The notes: generated from the sequence alone by a model not told the origin. 64,000 bases of DNA from Peptostreptococcaceae bacterium (GCA_902363255.1 CABIZO010000001.1:682001-746000), one strand, 5' to 3'; numbered from the stretch's first letter, positions 9,344 to 18,658 are shown. Made by a program: numbers and translations.

Positions 9344-10279
9344 TTAAGAAACGTATTGCTCTACAAAATCTTCTATTGTTAGCCAGTAAAGAAAAGGTGC
9401 AATTAAATCTGAATTTGCATGTTCAGCTCCTTCAACAGTTAATTTTTCCTTTGGTGAATTAGTGGCATTATACAACTTATCCATCATATAATAAGGAACA
9501 AATTTATCACTATCACCATGAATATAAAGAATAGGTACAGTAGATTTTTTCACAGCTTCCAAAGCAGAACCCTCCTTTAAAGAATATCCAGCTTTTAATT
9601 GGGTAACAATATTAGTAACATTTAGTATATAGGAAGATTGTACACTTAAATAGGTTTCTAGTTCATAACTAAACTCATCCCAAATTGAAGTATAAGCACA
9701 ATCAGCCACAATAGCTTTTACATTAGACGGTAAATTTTCACCGGAAGCCATTAAAACAGTGGCTGCACCCATGGAAGTACCATGAAGAACTATTTCAGAA
9801 TTTTGATTGTCTTTAATTATAAATTTAATCCAGTTTATTATATCTAGTCTATCTTTCCATCCCATACCGATATATTCACCTTCACTTTTTCCATGGCCTC
9901 TTAAATCTGGAATTAAAACATTATATCTCATTTCATAAAAGTATTTTGCCTTAGCACTCATTAATTGACCACTTCCACCGTAACCATGAACAACGATTGC
10001 CCACTTGTTAGTGTTTCCGTTTTGAGTTACTACATAAGCATGTAGTTTTAGACCGTCAGAAGATTCAATATAACTTTCTGTATAATTAGATTCATCTGCA
10101 AGCCATTTTTCATTATCTCTTAATTTATCGCCCTTATGATCTGCATAAACTATATCTTTTGAATAATTAGCATTTAATGCTAGATTATAAAAGAATACTC
10201 CTATTAAAGAGCTAACCCCTATAGATCCAATCAACAAGATTAGTAAAAGGGTTATTATTATTTTCTTAATTCTCTTCAT
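9344..10279 (-). CDS. Membrane-anchored alpha/beta hydrolase, paralogue 1
   Basis: 311 residues from the ATG at 10279, which sits behind RBS GGGGGT; a longer start at 10294 would place that RBS inside the gene. An N-terminal hydrophobic helix (about 6-30) is a signal anchor. The hydrolase domain resembles YqkD/BAAT-type serine hydrolases: oxyanion HGYGGSG, LRGHGKSEG, nucleophile elbow GTSMGAA, an acid near HGDSDKFVP and a His in AEHANSD. The substrate is unknown, probably an ester outside the membrane. It is clearly a paralogue of the next two minus-strand hydrolases. Confidence 0.85.
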   Translation of the reverse strand: MKRIKKIIITLLLILLIGSIGVSSLIGVFFYNLALNANYSKDIVYADHKGDKLRDNEKWLADESNYTESYIESSDGLKLHAYVVTQNGNTNKWAIVVHGYGGSGQLMSAKAKYFYEMRYNVLIPDLRGHGKSEGEYIGMGWKDRLDIINWIKFIIKDNQNSEIVLHGTSMGAATVLMASGENLPSNVKAIVADCAYTSIWDEFSYELETYLSVQSSYILNVTNIVTQLKAGYSLKEGSALEAVKKSTVPILYIHGDSDKFVPYYMMDKLYNATNSPKEKLTVEGAEHANSDLIAPFLYWLTIEDFVEQYVS

Positions 10280-10325
10280 ACATAATACCCCCATAAAGAT
10301 ATAAGAAATATATTATCATAGGTTG

Positions 10326-10343
10326 ACTAGACTTTGGTCTAGT
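10326..10343. promoter_or_regulatory. Operator-like palindrome upstream of hydrolase 1
   Basis: ACTAGAC-TTTG-GTCTAGT is a perfect 7-bp inverted repeat about 47 bases before the hydrolase 1 start, close to a possible minus-strand promoter. The symmetry suits a dimeric regulator; which one is unknown. Confidence 0.4.
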
Positions 10344-10390
10344 ATCATTTGGTATAAAGTATAAATAATGTAATATTTTCATAAAATAAA

Positions 10391-10425
10391 AAAATAAGTC
10401 TCTTTAATTAGAAACTTATTTTTTT
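10391..10425 (-). terminator. Terminator of the BFD-like gene; copy of the 9273 hairpin
   Basis: AATAAGTCTC...GAAACTTATT, almost the same sequence as the hairpin at 9273-9304. It overlaps the stop codon of the BFD-like gene. Confidence 0.6.
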
Positions 10426-10643
10426 AGTGATTTATAAACTAGATACTCAACAGATGAGTTACATTTTCCACAAGCAGTTCCAGCTTTTGTAGTTTTTCTA
10501 ATATCATTTATTCCGTGGCATCCATTATTTAGAGCATCCATAATATCATGATTTGTAACACTATAGCATGAACAAATTTCCTTAGTTTTATTTGAATTTT
10601 CTAGTTTAAATTTTTTATATTTTTTTATTAATTTATTGAACAT
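10416..10643 (-). CDS. Small BFD-like [2Fe-2S]-binding protein
   Basis: 75 residues from the ATG at 10643 (an upstream in-frame start at 10688 lacks a good RBS). The pattern ICSCYSVT...GTACGKC gives the four cysteines of bacterioferritin-associated ferredoxin-like domains (C-x-C and C-x2-C), with a helical DIMDALNNGCHGINDIRKTT segment between. Such domains bind a [2Fe-2S] cluster and act in iron release or electron transfer, or as regulatory modules. No bacterioferritin gene is nearby. It sits alone between two hydrolase paralogues, probably as its own transcript. Confidence 0.75.
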   Translation of the reverse strand: MFNKLIKKYKKFKLENSNKTKEICSCYSVTNHDIMDALNNGCHGINDIRKTTKAGTACGKCNSSVEYLVYKSLKK

Positions 10644-10803
10644 AAGTTTATTACCCCAAAAGAATTTATATGAATATTTTATACCCAATTATGGATTCAT
10701 ATATCATATTAAATAAAATATTAATACAGATCATATATTTTTATTTGGTAAAGAAATCCAAAGATTATTTTGACAATAAGAATTAAATCATTTAAAAAAA
10801 GAG

Positions 10804-10856
10804 AAGGAACTGATACATACTAAATTTAAATAATTAGTATAACAGTTCCTTTTTAA
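10804..10856 (-). terminator. Terminator downstream of hydrolase 2
   Basis: AAGGAACTG (10804-10812) pairs with CAGTTCCTT (10843-10851), with an inner ATACTAA/TTAGTAT stem. Read on the minus strand it is followed by a T-rich tail, so it ends the hydrolase 2 transcript. Confidence 0.7.
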
Positions 10857-10883
10857 TATAGAATCTTTGTTATCTATAACATA

Positions 10884-11828
10884 TTATTTACTCATATATT
10901 TATCTAAAAAATCGCTTATTGTATTCCAATAAAGATCAGGATTAACTAAGTCAGCTTTTCCGTGGCCAGCGTTTTTCACAGTAAGTTTGCTTTTTTCTGA
11001 ATTTGTAGCATTATAAAGTTCATCCATCATATAATATGGAACAAAATCATCTTTATCTCCATGAATATAAAGAATTGGAGTTTTTGATTTTTCTACTTGT
11101 TCAATAGGAGAAGCATCTTTAAGTGAATATCCAGCTCTAACCATTGTTACTATATTAGAAAGATTCATTACAGGGAATGATGGCAAATTAAATAAAGCTT
11201 TTAATTGATAAGTAAACTCATCCCAAACTGAAGTATAGCCACAATCCGCAACAATGCCTTTAACATTATCAGGCAAATCTTCTCCAGATACAGATAAAAC
11301 AGTGGCAGACCCCATAGATGTACCATGTAAAACTATTTCTGAATTAGGGTTATTTTTAAGTATAAAATCAATCCAGTCAATTATATCAAGTCTATCATCC
11401 CATCCCATTCCAATATAATCACCTTCACTTTTTCCATGTCCTCTTAAGTCGGGAACTAAAACATTATATCCCATTTCATAAAAATGTTTAGCTTTAGAAC
11501 TGACTAATTCGCCTTCTGAAGTATAGCCATGAACTACAATAGCCCATTTATTAGTTTTAGTTTTATTTATTATTTCATAGCCATGTAGTTTTAAATTATC
11601 AAAAGAGTTTATATATTTATCTGAATAATTTGAGTCTTTTATTAACCAATCTACATCTTCTTTTATCTCTCCTTCAGTGTCATCGTCATCTCCAAATATC
11701 ATATCTTTTGATGTAAATGGATTAATAGCTAAGTCATAAAAATAATTTCCTATAAAAACACCTGAGCCAATAGTTATTAATAATAAAATTACAGTTAAAC
11801 TTATTATAATTTTTTTCTTTTTATTCAT
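10884..11828 (-). CDS. Membrane-anchored alpha/beta hydrolase, paralogue 2
   Basis: 314 residues from the ATG at 11828, 7 bases after AAGGAG. An N-terminal signal anchor (about 6-28) is followed by an acidic linker containing GDDDDTEGE, which the other two copies lack. Motifs match paralogue 1: HGYTSEGE, LRGHGKSEG, nucleophile GTSMGS, HGDKDDFVP and AGHGKAD. It is predicted to be an extracytoplasmic serine ester hydrolase of unknown substrate. Each of the three paralogues has its own RBS and spacer rather than forming a tight operon, which suggests stepwise tandem duplication. Confidence 0.85.
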   Translation of the reverse strand: MNKKKKIIISLTVILLLITIGSGVFIGNYFYDLAINPFTSKDMIFGDDDDTEGEIKEDVDWLIKDSNYSDKYINSFDNLKLHGYEIINKTKTNKWAIVVHGYTSEGELVSSKAKHFYEMGYNVLVPDLRGHGKSEGDYIGMGWDDRLDIIDWIDFILKNNPNSEIVLHGTSMGSATVLSVSGEDLPDNVKGIVADCGYTSVWDEFTYQLKALFNLPSFPVMNLSNIVTMVRAGYSLKDASPIEQVEKSKTPILYIHGDKDDFVPYYMMDELYNATNSEKSKLTVKNAGHGKADLVNPDLYWNTISDFLDKYMSK

Positions 11829-11925
11829 ATTCAATCTCCTTGTATATTAAACCTAGAGAATATACTACCATAAAAATATATATTTTGAAATACGAAATAT
11901 ATGAAAATAAAAATAAAATACGAAA

Positions 11926-11957
11926 AATAACTGGAAATAAAAATTTCCAATTATTTT
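11926..11957 (-). terminator. Terminator downstream of hydrolase 3
   Basis: TGGAAAT-AAAA-ATTTCCA with flanking A/T pairs; on the minus strand it follows the hydrolase 3 stop by about 15 bases. Confidence 0.55.
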
Positions 11958-11972
11958 TAAAAAGTAACCTAT

Positions 11973-12911
11973 CTATTCTTTAATGTATTCTTTAAGATAT
12001 TTGCTTATGCTTGACCAATATAAATGAGGCTGAGCTAAATCTGAATTAGCGTGTTCACCGCCTTTTATAGCTACTTTCTTCTTCTTAGAACTAGTAGAAT
12101 TATATAATTCATTCATCATGGAAATAGGAACAAAATTGTCAGAATCACCATGAATATAAAGGATAGGTATTTTTGATTTTTTTACTGCATTAATGGCAGA
12201 TGCATTTTTTAGAGAATATCCAGCTCTTAGTTCAGTAGCAATGTTAGTAAAAGTAATTATATGGAATGAAGAAGTACTAAGATAATTTGTTATCTCATAA
12301 TCAAAAATGTCATATACAGAAGTATATGCGCAATCAGATATTATGGCTTTTACATTGGAAGGTAAATTTTCTCCTGAAGCCATTAGAACTGTAGAACCAC
12401 CCATAGATGTACCATAAAGAACTATTTCAGACTTACTATCATAGCTTGTTATGGTATCAATCCAACTAATTATATCAAGTCTATCATTCCAACCCATTCC
12501 AATATAATCTCCTTGGCTTTTACCGCTTCCTCTTAAATCTGGAACTAAAATATTATATCCCATAGTATAAAAGCAAAGCGCCTTTCGACTAGTTAATTTT
12601 CCCTCTTCTCCATATCCATGAACTATAATAGCCCACTTAGATGTTTTTTCAGGTTGTTCAACAACATATGAATGTAATTTTAAATTGTCAAATGAATTTA
12701 TGTATTTATCTTCATAATGAGAATTTTTTATTAGCCAGTTTTCATTATAATCGGAAGTTTCATAGGTATAAGCAGCATAGATTGCATTTTTAGAAGAATT
12801 AGCACTTATTATTACATTGTAAAGTAAATTTCCAATAAAGGTGCCAATGCTAACCGTAGCTATTAGAAAGATTGCTAAAATTGATAATAGAAATTTTTTA
12901 AATTTTTTCAT
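11973..12911 (-). CDS. Membrane-anchored alpha/beta hydrolase, paralogue 3
   Basis: 312 residues from the ATG at 12911, behind AAGGTGGG; a GTG at 12926 is the alternative. Signal anchor at about 4-28. Hydrolase motifs are HGYGEEGK, LRGSGKSQG (Ser where the other copies have His), nucleophile GTSMGGS, HGDSDNFVP and GEHANSD. The catalytic Ser, Asp and His all appear intact. It is the most upstream of the three tandem minus-strand copies. Substrate unknown. Confidence 0.85.
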   Translation of the reverse strand: MKKFKKFLLSILAIFLIATVSIGTFIGNLLYNVIISANSSKNAIYAAYTYETSDYNENWLIKNSHYEDKYINSFDNLKLHSYVVEQPEKTSKWAIIVHGYGEEGKLTSRKALCFYTMGYNILVPDLRGSGKSQGDYIGMGWNDRLDIISWIDTITSYDSKSEIVLYGTSMGGSTVLMASGENLPSNVKAIISDCAYTSVYDIFDYEITNYLSTSSFHIITFTNIATELRAGYSLKNASAINAVKKSKIPILYIHGDSDNFVPISMMNELYNSTSSKKKKVAIKGGEHANSDLAQPHLYWSSISKYLKEYIKE

Positions 12912-13150
12912 AATACATAATCCCACCTTGAAATTATAAAATACAGAATCGTAATGATGTGAAAATTTATTATTAGTTTAAATATATAGTTAATTGTAGT
13001 AATGATGTTTCATTTTTTCAAGTAAAATAACTTACATAAAGGTCGAAATAAAAACTAACTATTTTAGTAGAAAAATATATGGAAAGTATCAAGAAGTAAA
13101 ATAAAATTGTGATACACTTATATCAATAAGTTAAAAATGGGGTGAATAAA

Positions 13151-14620
13151 GTGAATGATACATATGACGTTGTGATTATTGGAGGAGGAGTTGTCGGAAG
13201 CTCTATTGCAAGAGAACTTTCTAGATATAAATTAAATACATGTGTATTGGAAAAAGAATTAGATGTTTGCTTAGAAACTAGTGGTAGAAATTCTGGAGTT
13301 TTGCATGCAGGATTTAATAATAAATCAGGATCTTTAATGGCTAAGTTTTGTGTAGAAGGAAATCAAAATTTTGATGAAGTGGCAAAAGAATTAGATATTT
13401 CTTTTAAAAGGAGTGGAAAATTAGTAGTTGGCTTTACTGAAGAAGATAAAGAAAAATTAATGAAAATGAAAGAGCAAGGTGAAGCAAATGGTGTGATAGG
13501 ATTGGAAATTATAAATAAAGATAAAATTAAAGAATTATTGCCATTTGTTCAAGGAAACTTTGCATTGTATTCTCCAAGTACAGGAATTCTAAATCCTTTT
13601 ATTTATACTATCGCTATGGCAGAAAATGCTGTTGAAAATGGAGTAAACTATTTTTTAGATAACGAAGTACTGAGTATAAAAAGATCACTATACAAAGATG
13701 AAAATATATATGAAATTAAAACAAATAAAGGAATTTATAAATCACGATGGATAATAAACTCTGCAGGACTTAATAGTGATAAGATTGGAAGAATGATGGG
13801 GATAGAAGAATACACAATACATCCATGTAGGGGAGAATATTTTATATTAGATCAAAAGGTAGGTAAGTTATTAAATATGCCAGCGTACCCAGTTCCAAAT
13901 CCAAAGGCTGGAGGACTTGGTATACATTTAACTCCTTCTATTGATGGGAACGTGTTTATTGGACCGAGTAGTGAATATATAGAGGAAAAAGATGATTATT
14001 CTGTAACTAAAGATGTTATGGATTTATTAATAAAAGATGGAGGAAGAATTTTTCCTCATATTAAAAAAGAACATTTCATAAGAAACTTCTCAGGAATTAG
14101 ACCAAAACTGGTAGGAAAAGATCAAGGTGGATATGATGATTTCAAAATAGAATTAAGAGAAAACATACCAAATTTTATAAACTTAATAGGAATTGAATCA
14201 CCAGGACTTACAAGTGCAGTGCCTATTGCAAAATATGTAGTAAATTTATTATCTCAAAAAGAGAATCTTAAAGAAAATCCAGACTTTAATAAATATAGAA
14301 AAGGTATTACAAGTTTTAAAGAACAACCAATAGAAATAAAAAGAAAGTTAATAGAAGAAGATCAAAATTACGGTGAAGTAATCTGTAGATGTGAAACAAT
14401 TACAAAGGCTGAAATATTACAAGCAATCAATAATCCACTAGGAGTGGAGACTGTAACAGGTATAAAATACAGAACTCGTGCCATGATGGGAAGATGTCAA
14501 GGCGGATACTGTCAAACTAGAATAACAAAATTGATAAAAGAAATTAAAAATAAAAAAGAGGAAGAGATACTCTACTGCAGAAAAAATTCAAATATGTTTG
14601 TAGGGAAGGTGAGAGTATAA
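13151..14620 (+). CDS. glpA: GlpA-like FAD-dependent glycerol-3-phosphate dehydrogenase
   Basis: 489 residues. The start is GTG at 13151, six bases after RBS GGGGTG; a GTG at 13142 overlaps that RBS. It has the FAD dinucleotide motif GGGVVGSSIARE near the N-terminus, SGRNSGVLHAG, and a C-terminal BFD-like [2Fe-2S] domain (C-R-C ... GRCQGGYC). It oxidises glycerol-3-phosphate or a similar 2-hydroxy compound and passes electrons to its partners. It forms an operon with the next two genes (1-base and 4-base overlaps), the clostridial GlpA-oxidoreductase-DUF1667 arrangement. No glycerol kinase or facilitator is next to it, so the substrate rests on family resemblance. Confidence 0.8.
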   Translation: MNDTYDVVIIGGGVVGSSIARELSRYKLNTCVLEKELDVCLETSGRNSGVLHAGFNNKSGSLMAKFCVEGNQNFDEVAKELDISFKRSGKLVVGFTEEDKEKLMKMKEQGEANGVIGLEIINKDKIKELLPFVQGNFALYSPSTGILNPFIYTIAMAENAVENGVNYFLDNEVLSIKRSLYKDENIYEIKTNKGIYKSRWIINSAGLNSDKIGRMMGIEEYTIHPCRGEYFILDQKVGKLLNMPAYPVPNPKAGGLGIHLTPSIDGNVFIGPSSEYIEEKDDYSVTKDVMDLLIKDGGRIFPHIKKEHFIRNFSGIRPKLVGKDQGGYDDFKIELRENIPNFINLIGIESPGLTSAVPIAKYVVNLLSQKENLKENPDFNKYRKGITSFKEQPIEIKRKLIEEDQNYGEVICRCETITKAEILQAINNPLGVETVTGIKYRTRAMMGRCQGGYCQTRITKLIKEIKNKKEEEILYCRKNSNMFVGKVRV

Positions 14621-15855
14621 TGGCTATAAAAAAAGATGTTGTAATTATTGGTGGGGGCCCTGCAGGTCTTGCTTCTGCTGTGAAATTAAAAGAATGTGGA
14701 ATAGAGGATATAGTGATAATTGAAAGGGAGAAGAAGTTAGGAGGAATACTTAGGCAATGTATTCATGATGGTTTTGGATTAACTAGATTTAAAGAAACTT
14801 TAAGTGGACCAGAATATGCTCAGAGATTTATTGATGAAGTAAATAAAAAAAATATTGAATATATAACTGATACGACAGTAATAGATTTAACTCACGATAA
14901 AAAAGTAATTGTTGTAAATAAAAATGGGCTATTAGAATATGAAGCTAAAGCGGTTATTCTAGCAATGGGGTGCAGAGAAAGAACTAGAGGCGCTATAAGT
15001 ATTCCTGGTAGTAGGCCAGCTGGTGTATATACTGCAGGAGTTGCTCAATCTTATATAAATTTACAAAATACAATGGTTGGTAAAAAAGTAATTATATTAG
15101 GATCTGGAGATATAGGACTAATAATGGCAAGACGTATGACTCTAGAAGGTGCAAAAGTAGAAGCTGTATTTGAAATACTACCTTATGCCAGTGGGCTTCC
15201 TAGAAATATTCAACAATGTTTAAATGATTATAATATTCCTTTATATTTAAGTCATACAGTGACTAAGATAAAAGGTAAATCAAGAATAGAAGGAATTACT
15301 GTAAGTGAAGTAGATGAAAATATGCAAATAATAGAAGGAACAGAAAAGGATTATGATTGCGATACTTTAATTCTATCTGTAGGATTAATTCCAGAAAATG
15401 AATTATCATTGAAGGCAGGGGTTGAATTGGATAATAATACAAAAGGCCCTATTATAAATGAAAATTATGAAACAAGTTTGGATGGTATTTTTGTGGCAGG
15501 AAATGTTCTTCATGTTCATGACCTAGTTGATTTTGTTTCTTTGGAAGGTGAAAGGTTAGCTAAGTCAGTAGCCAAATATATAGATGGTAATAAGCTTGAA
15601 AAATGTGAAATAAATATAGAGAAAGATAATAATGTCGGACATACAATACCTCAAAAAATTAGTGGAGAAAATAATTTTGTTTTATCTTTGAGAGTTAGAA
15701 AACCTATTAAAAATGCTGTAATAGAAGTATTACAAGATGATAATATTATAAAATCTGTGAAAATGAAAAAGGCCATCCCAGCAGAAATGATTCAAATGGA
15801 AATAAGTAAGGATTACATAAAATCTAAATCAGATTTAAAGGTGGTGGTAAAATGA
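14620..15855 (+). CDS. NAD(P)/FAD-dependent oxidoreductase, partner of the GlpA-like protein
   Basis: 411 residues. Two nucleotide-binding motifs are visible: GGGPAGLASAVKL at about residues 10-22 and GSGDIGLIMARRM at about 160-172. It also has GCRERTRGAISIPGSRPAGVY and the C-terminal FAD motif DGIFVAGNVLHVHDLVD. This is the pyridine-nucleotide-disulfide reductase fold without an obvious redox CxxxxC. It probably moves electrons between the GlpA-like flavoprotein and an electron carrier. Its ATG overlaps the preceding stop (TAATG) and its stop overlaps the next ATG (ATGA), so translation is coupled. Confidence 0.85.
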   Translation: MAIKKDVVIIGGGPAGLASAVKLKECGIEDIVIIEREKKLGGILRQCIHDGFGLTRFKETLSGPEYAQRFIDEVNKKNIEYITDTTVIDLTHDKKVIVVNKNGLLEYEAKAVILAMGCRERTRGAISIPGSRPAGVYTAGVAQSYINLQNTMVGKKVIILGSGDIGLIMARRMTLEGAKVEAVFEILPYASGLPRNIQQCLNDYNIPLYLSHTVTKIKGKSRIEGITVSEVDENMQIIEGTEKDYDCDTLILSVGLIPENELSLKAGVELDNNTKGPIINENYETSLDGIFVAGNVLHVHDLVDFVSLEGERLAKSVAKYIDGNKLEKCEINIEKDNNVGHTIPQKISGENNFVLSLRVRKPIKNAVIEVLQDDNIIKSVKMKKAIPAEMIQMEISKDYIKSKSDLKVVVK

Positions 15856-16214
15856 AAAAAATATTTACTTGTATAATATGTCCAAATGGTTGTGAAATAG
15901 AGGTAGAGTTGGATAATGATACAATTGCTAAAATTGAAGGAGCAACTTGTAAAAAAGGTAAAGAATACGTGAATCAAGAAATAACAAATCCTCGAAGAAA
16001 TATAGCCACTTCAGTAAAAGTTTTAAATGGGGATTTAGATATAGTTAGTGTTAGATTAAATAAAAGTATACCGAAGAGTATGATATTTGATGTTATGAAA
16101 GAAATTAAGGCTTTAGAAGTAAATGCTCCAGTAAAAATTGGGGACACAATTAAATCGAACATTTTAAATTTAGATGTGGATGTTATAGCAACTAAAAATA
16201 TAGATTTAATATAA
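15852..16214 (+). CDS. DUF1667 family small redox protein
   Basis: 120 residues. N-terminal cysteines in CIICPNGCEI (C-x2-C-x3-C) plus GATCKKG resemble the cluster-binding head of molybdopterin oxidoreductases, suggesting an Fe-S or metal site. DUF1667 proteins are almost always the third gene of this oxidoreductase operon. The rest is a small alpha/beta domain. Its function is probably as an electron-transfer subunit; this is inference from context. Confidence 0.85.
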   Translation: MKKIFTCIICPNGCEIEVELDNDTIAKIEGATCKKGKEYVNQEITNPRRNIATSVKVLNGDLDIVSVRLNKSIPKSMIFDVMKEIKALEVNAPVKIGDTIKSNILNLDVDVIATKNIDLI

Positions 16215-16219
16215 ATAAA

Positions 16220-16268
16220 ATAAACCTCCTAGGAATATTAAATAATTATTCCAGGAGGTTATTTATTT
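16220..16268 (+). terminator. Terminator of the GlpA-like operon
   Basis: AACCTCCTAGGAAT pairs with ATTCCAGGAGGTT (one bulged base), followed by a T-rich run. The 285 bases between the operon and the next gene otherwise hold only AT-rich sequence and the RBS AAAGGAG before 16500. Confidence 0.75.
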
Positions 16269-16499
16269 TAAGTTGTGTTTTATTTAGCAAATTAGATAAA
16301 TCTTTTAGAAATAAATAATTTAATTTTATAAAATATTATCTTTCTTTTTTCAAGTGAAGTGAACAATTATAATTGTAATTACTATAATAGTAATAAAATA
16401 AATTTAATTTATAGAGGTGATTAGGTAGAAGTGATTAAAAAATTTATAAATTAATCAATAATCGGCATAAAAATTTTTATTAAATAAAGGAGATGTAAC

Positions 16500-17755
16500 A
16501 TGAAATCGTTATGGGCAAATTATAAACTCTTAATAATATTATTAGTATCCATAATAATAGGTGGAGTTATTGGAGGATTTATGGGAGAGCAAGCTACAAT
16601 ATTTAAGCCTGTGGGAGATTTATTTCTAAATTTATTATTTATGACATTAGTGCCTTTAGTATTTTTTAGTGTTGCTTCAGCCATAGCAAATATGGGAGAG
16701 ATGAAGAGATTAGGAAATATTTTAAAAAGTATTATTATAGTATTTTTAATTACAGCGATTATATCAGGAATAATAACTTTAATAGGAGTTTTAATATTCA
16801 ATCCAACAAAAGGATTAAACTCACAAATGTTTGTTAGTTTAATGCAAACAGTAGAGGGTACGGCTGATGAACAAGTTGGAGTATTGCAGCAATTGGTTAA
16901 TACTGTCACAGTACCTGATTTTTATAACTTACTATCAAAATTAAATATGCTTCAATTAATATTATTCTCTATAATATTTGGAATCGCAACAGCTATGGTG
17001 AGTGAAAATGGAAAAATTATAGCAAACTTCTTACAAGTTGGTTCTGATGTTATGATGAAAATAATTGATTTAGTTATGAAGGTAGCTCCATTAGGTCTTG
17101 GGTGTTATTTTGCAACAATAGTTGGTGAACTAGGATCTCAGATAATATCAGGATATGCAAGGTCTTTTGAACTATATTTAATTTTAACAGTTGTTTTTTA
17201 TTTTGGATTATTTTCTATCTATGCTTTTATAGTTGGAGGAAAAGATGGAGTAAAGATTATTGGGCAAATATAATTCCACCAACGGTTACATCTCTAGCTA
17301 CATGTTCTAGTGCAGCTTCTATACCTGTAAACCTAGATGCATCTAAAAAAATGAATGTTCCAAATGACATAGAAGAAACAGTTATACCACTAGGGGTAAA
17401 TATTCATAAGGATGGGTCGGTAATCGGAGGAGTATTAAAAATTACTTTCTTATTTGGAATACTTGGTTACAATATGACAAGTATATCATCTATAATTTCC
17501 ATAATCGTAGTAGCATTTTTAGTAGGTACAGTTATGGGAGCTATTCCAGGTGGTGGCATGATAGCAGAAATGTTAATAATTACTATATTCGGATTTTCAA
17601 TAGAATTTTTACCTATCATAGCTTTTATAACTACTATAATAGATGCTCCAGCTACAGTGCTAAATACAACTTCAAATACAGCATGTTCTATGATGGTTAC
17701 TAGGTTAGTGGAAGGCAAAGACTGGATAAAAAATAATTTAAAATCGGAAGTATAA
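16500..17755 (+). pseudogene. Dicarboxylate/amino acid:cation symporter (DAACS) broken by a one-base frameshift
   Basis: The first part (16500-17273) gives about 250 residues of a normal symporter N-terminus with several membrane spans, up to VGGKDGVK. The frame then shifts by one base within about 17250-17258. The other frame continues at once with DYWANIIPPTVTSLATCSSA and VNLDASKKMNVP, IPLGVNIHKDGS and DAPATVLNTTSN, the conserved substrate-binding half. Together they make about 418 residues, the normal family length. Restoring one A in the run at 17252-17254 would repair the frame. It is either a recent pseudogene, a sequencing error or a slippage site. An intact protein would import glutamate, aspartate, serine/threonine or C4 acids with Na+ or H+. 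Confidence 0.88.
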
Positions 17756-17775
17756 AAATATATTTATATTAAAAA

Positions 17776-17825
17776 ATGGTGTCTCTTTTAATAAAATAAA
17801 AATTATTGTGAGGCACCATCTTTTA
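17776..17825 (+). terminator. Terminator after the broken symporter
   Basis: ATGGTGTCTC pairs with GAGGCACCAT across an AT-rich loop, followed by CTTTT; probably also serves the converging SH3b gene. Confidence 0.65.
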
Positions 17826-17878
17826 TATTTAATAAATTTTTAGCAAAGTGAAAATTCTATTTATATGTTAAGGACTTA

Positions 17879-18658
17879 TTATTTTTGAGTAGAATTAACA
17901 TCTATATATTGGCTATAAACATATCCAGTTCCATTTTTGTATTGGATTTTATACCATCCATAAGTAGTTTTTGATAATATAGTCACTTTAGTATTTTTAT
18001 TTAAAATACCTAATTTATCATAGCTAGTAGAAGCACCTTTTCTTACATATACAGCATGATTTACAACACCTTTTTTAGGATACTTATCTTCTTTATTGTT
18101 ACTATTAGTAATAGTTATATATTGACCAGAAACATATCCATACCCACCATTAAATTTTATTTTATACCAATTGTTAGAAGTTTTAGCTACTATAGTTACT
18201 TTAGCATTTTTCTTTAATGTACCGAGTTTAGTATAATTAGTAGAAGAGCCTTTTCTTACATATACAGCAGTTTTAGCAGTACCTGTTGCAGAATAAGCGA
18301 TGTCTTCTTTTTTATCATTATTAGATTTTATTGTAACATATTGGCTATAAACATATGCATATCCATTACTATTCTTAATTTTGTACCATCCATTAGACGA
18401 TTTAGCTACTATTGTAATTTTTGTACCTTTTTTTAAAGTAGATAGTCTAGTATAGTTAGTTCCAGGTCCTTTTCTCATAGAAACATTAGAGCATATTGTA
18501 CCAGTTGCTCTGTAAGCGGTATTCTTAATTGTTGCAGCATAAACATTTGTGACAGTATTACTATTATAGTCTGACAAGTCTGCCATAGATACTCCACCTA
18601 AACAAAGTATGGAAGTTAATCCAGTTACCATAAATTTTTTTAATACATTGTATTTCAT
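17879..18658 (-). CDS. Secreted protein with three SH3b repeats
   Basis: 259 residues from the ATG at 18658, behind GAGGGGGT. A signal peptide covers about residues 1-38 (cleavage after a VYA-like site). Three bacterial SH3 domains of about 65 residues follow, each with V(S)MRKGPGTNYTRL, LKKGTK(I/V)TIVAKSSNGWYKI and GYAYVYSQYV. No catalytic domain is present. SH3b domains bind peptidoglycan peptides, so it is probably a wall-associated targeting or protective protein. It is a paralogue of the next gene on the same strand. Confidence 0.85.
   Translation of the reverse strand: MKYNVLKKFMVTGLTSILCLGGVSMADLSDYNSNTVTNVYAATIKNTAYRATGTICSNVSMRKGPGTNYTRLSTLKKGTKITIVAKSSNGWYKIKNSNGYAYVYSQYVTIKSNNDKKEDIAYSATGTAKTAVYVRKGSSTNYTKLGTLKKNAKVTIVAKTSNNWYKIKFNGGYGYVSGQYITITNSNNKEDKYPKKGVVNHAVYVRKGASTSYDKLGILNKNTKVTILSKTTYGWYKIQYKNGTGYVYSQYIDVNSTQK

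Noticed and set aside
13142..15855. The first two oxidoreductase genes as a nitrite-reductase or amine-oxidase pair.
   Set aside because: The GlpA-like FAD motif, BFD C-terminus and the DUF1667 third gene fit the glycerol-3-phosphate-dehydrogenase-type operon better.
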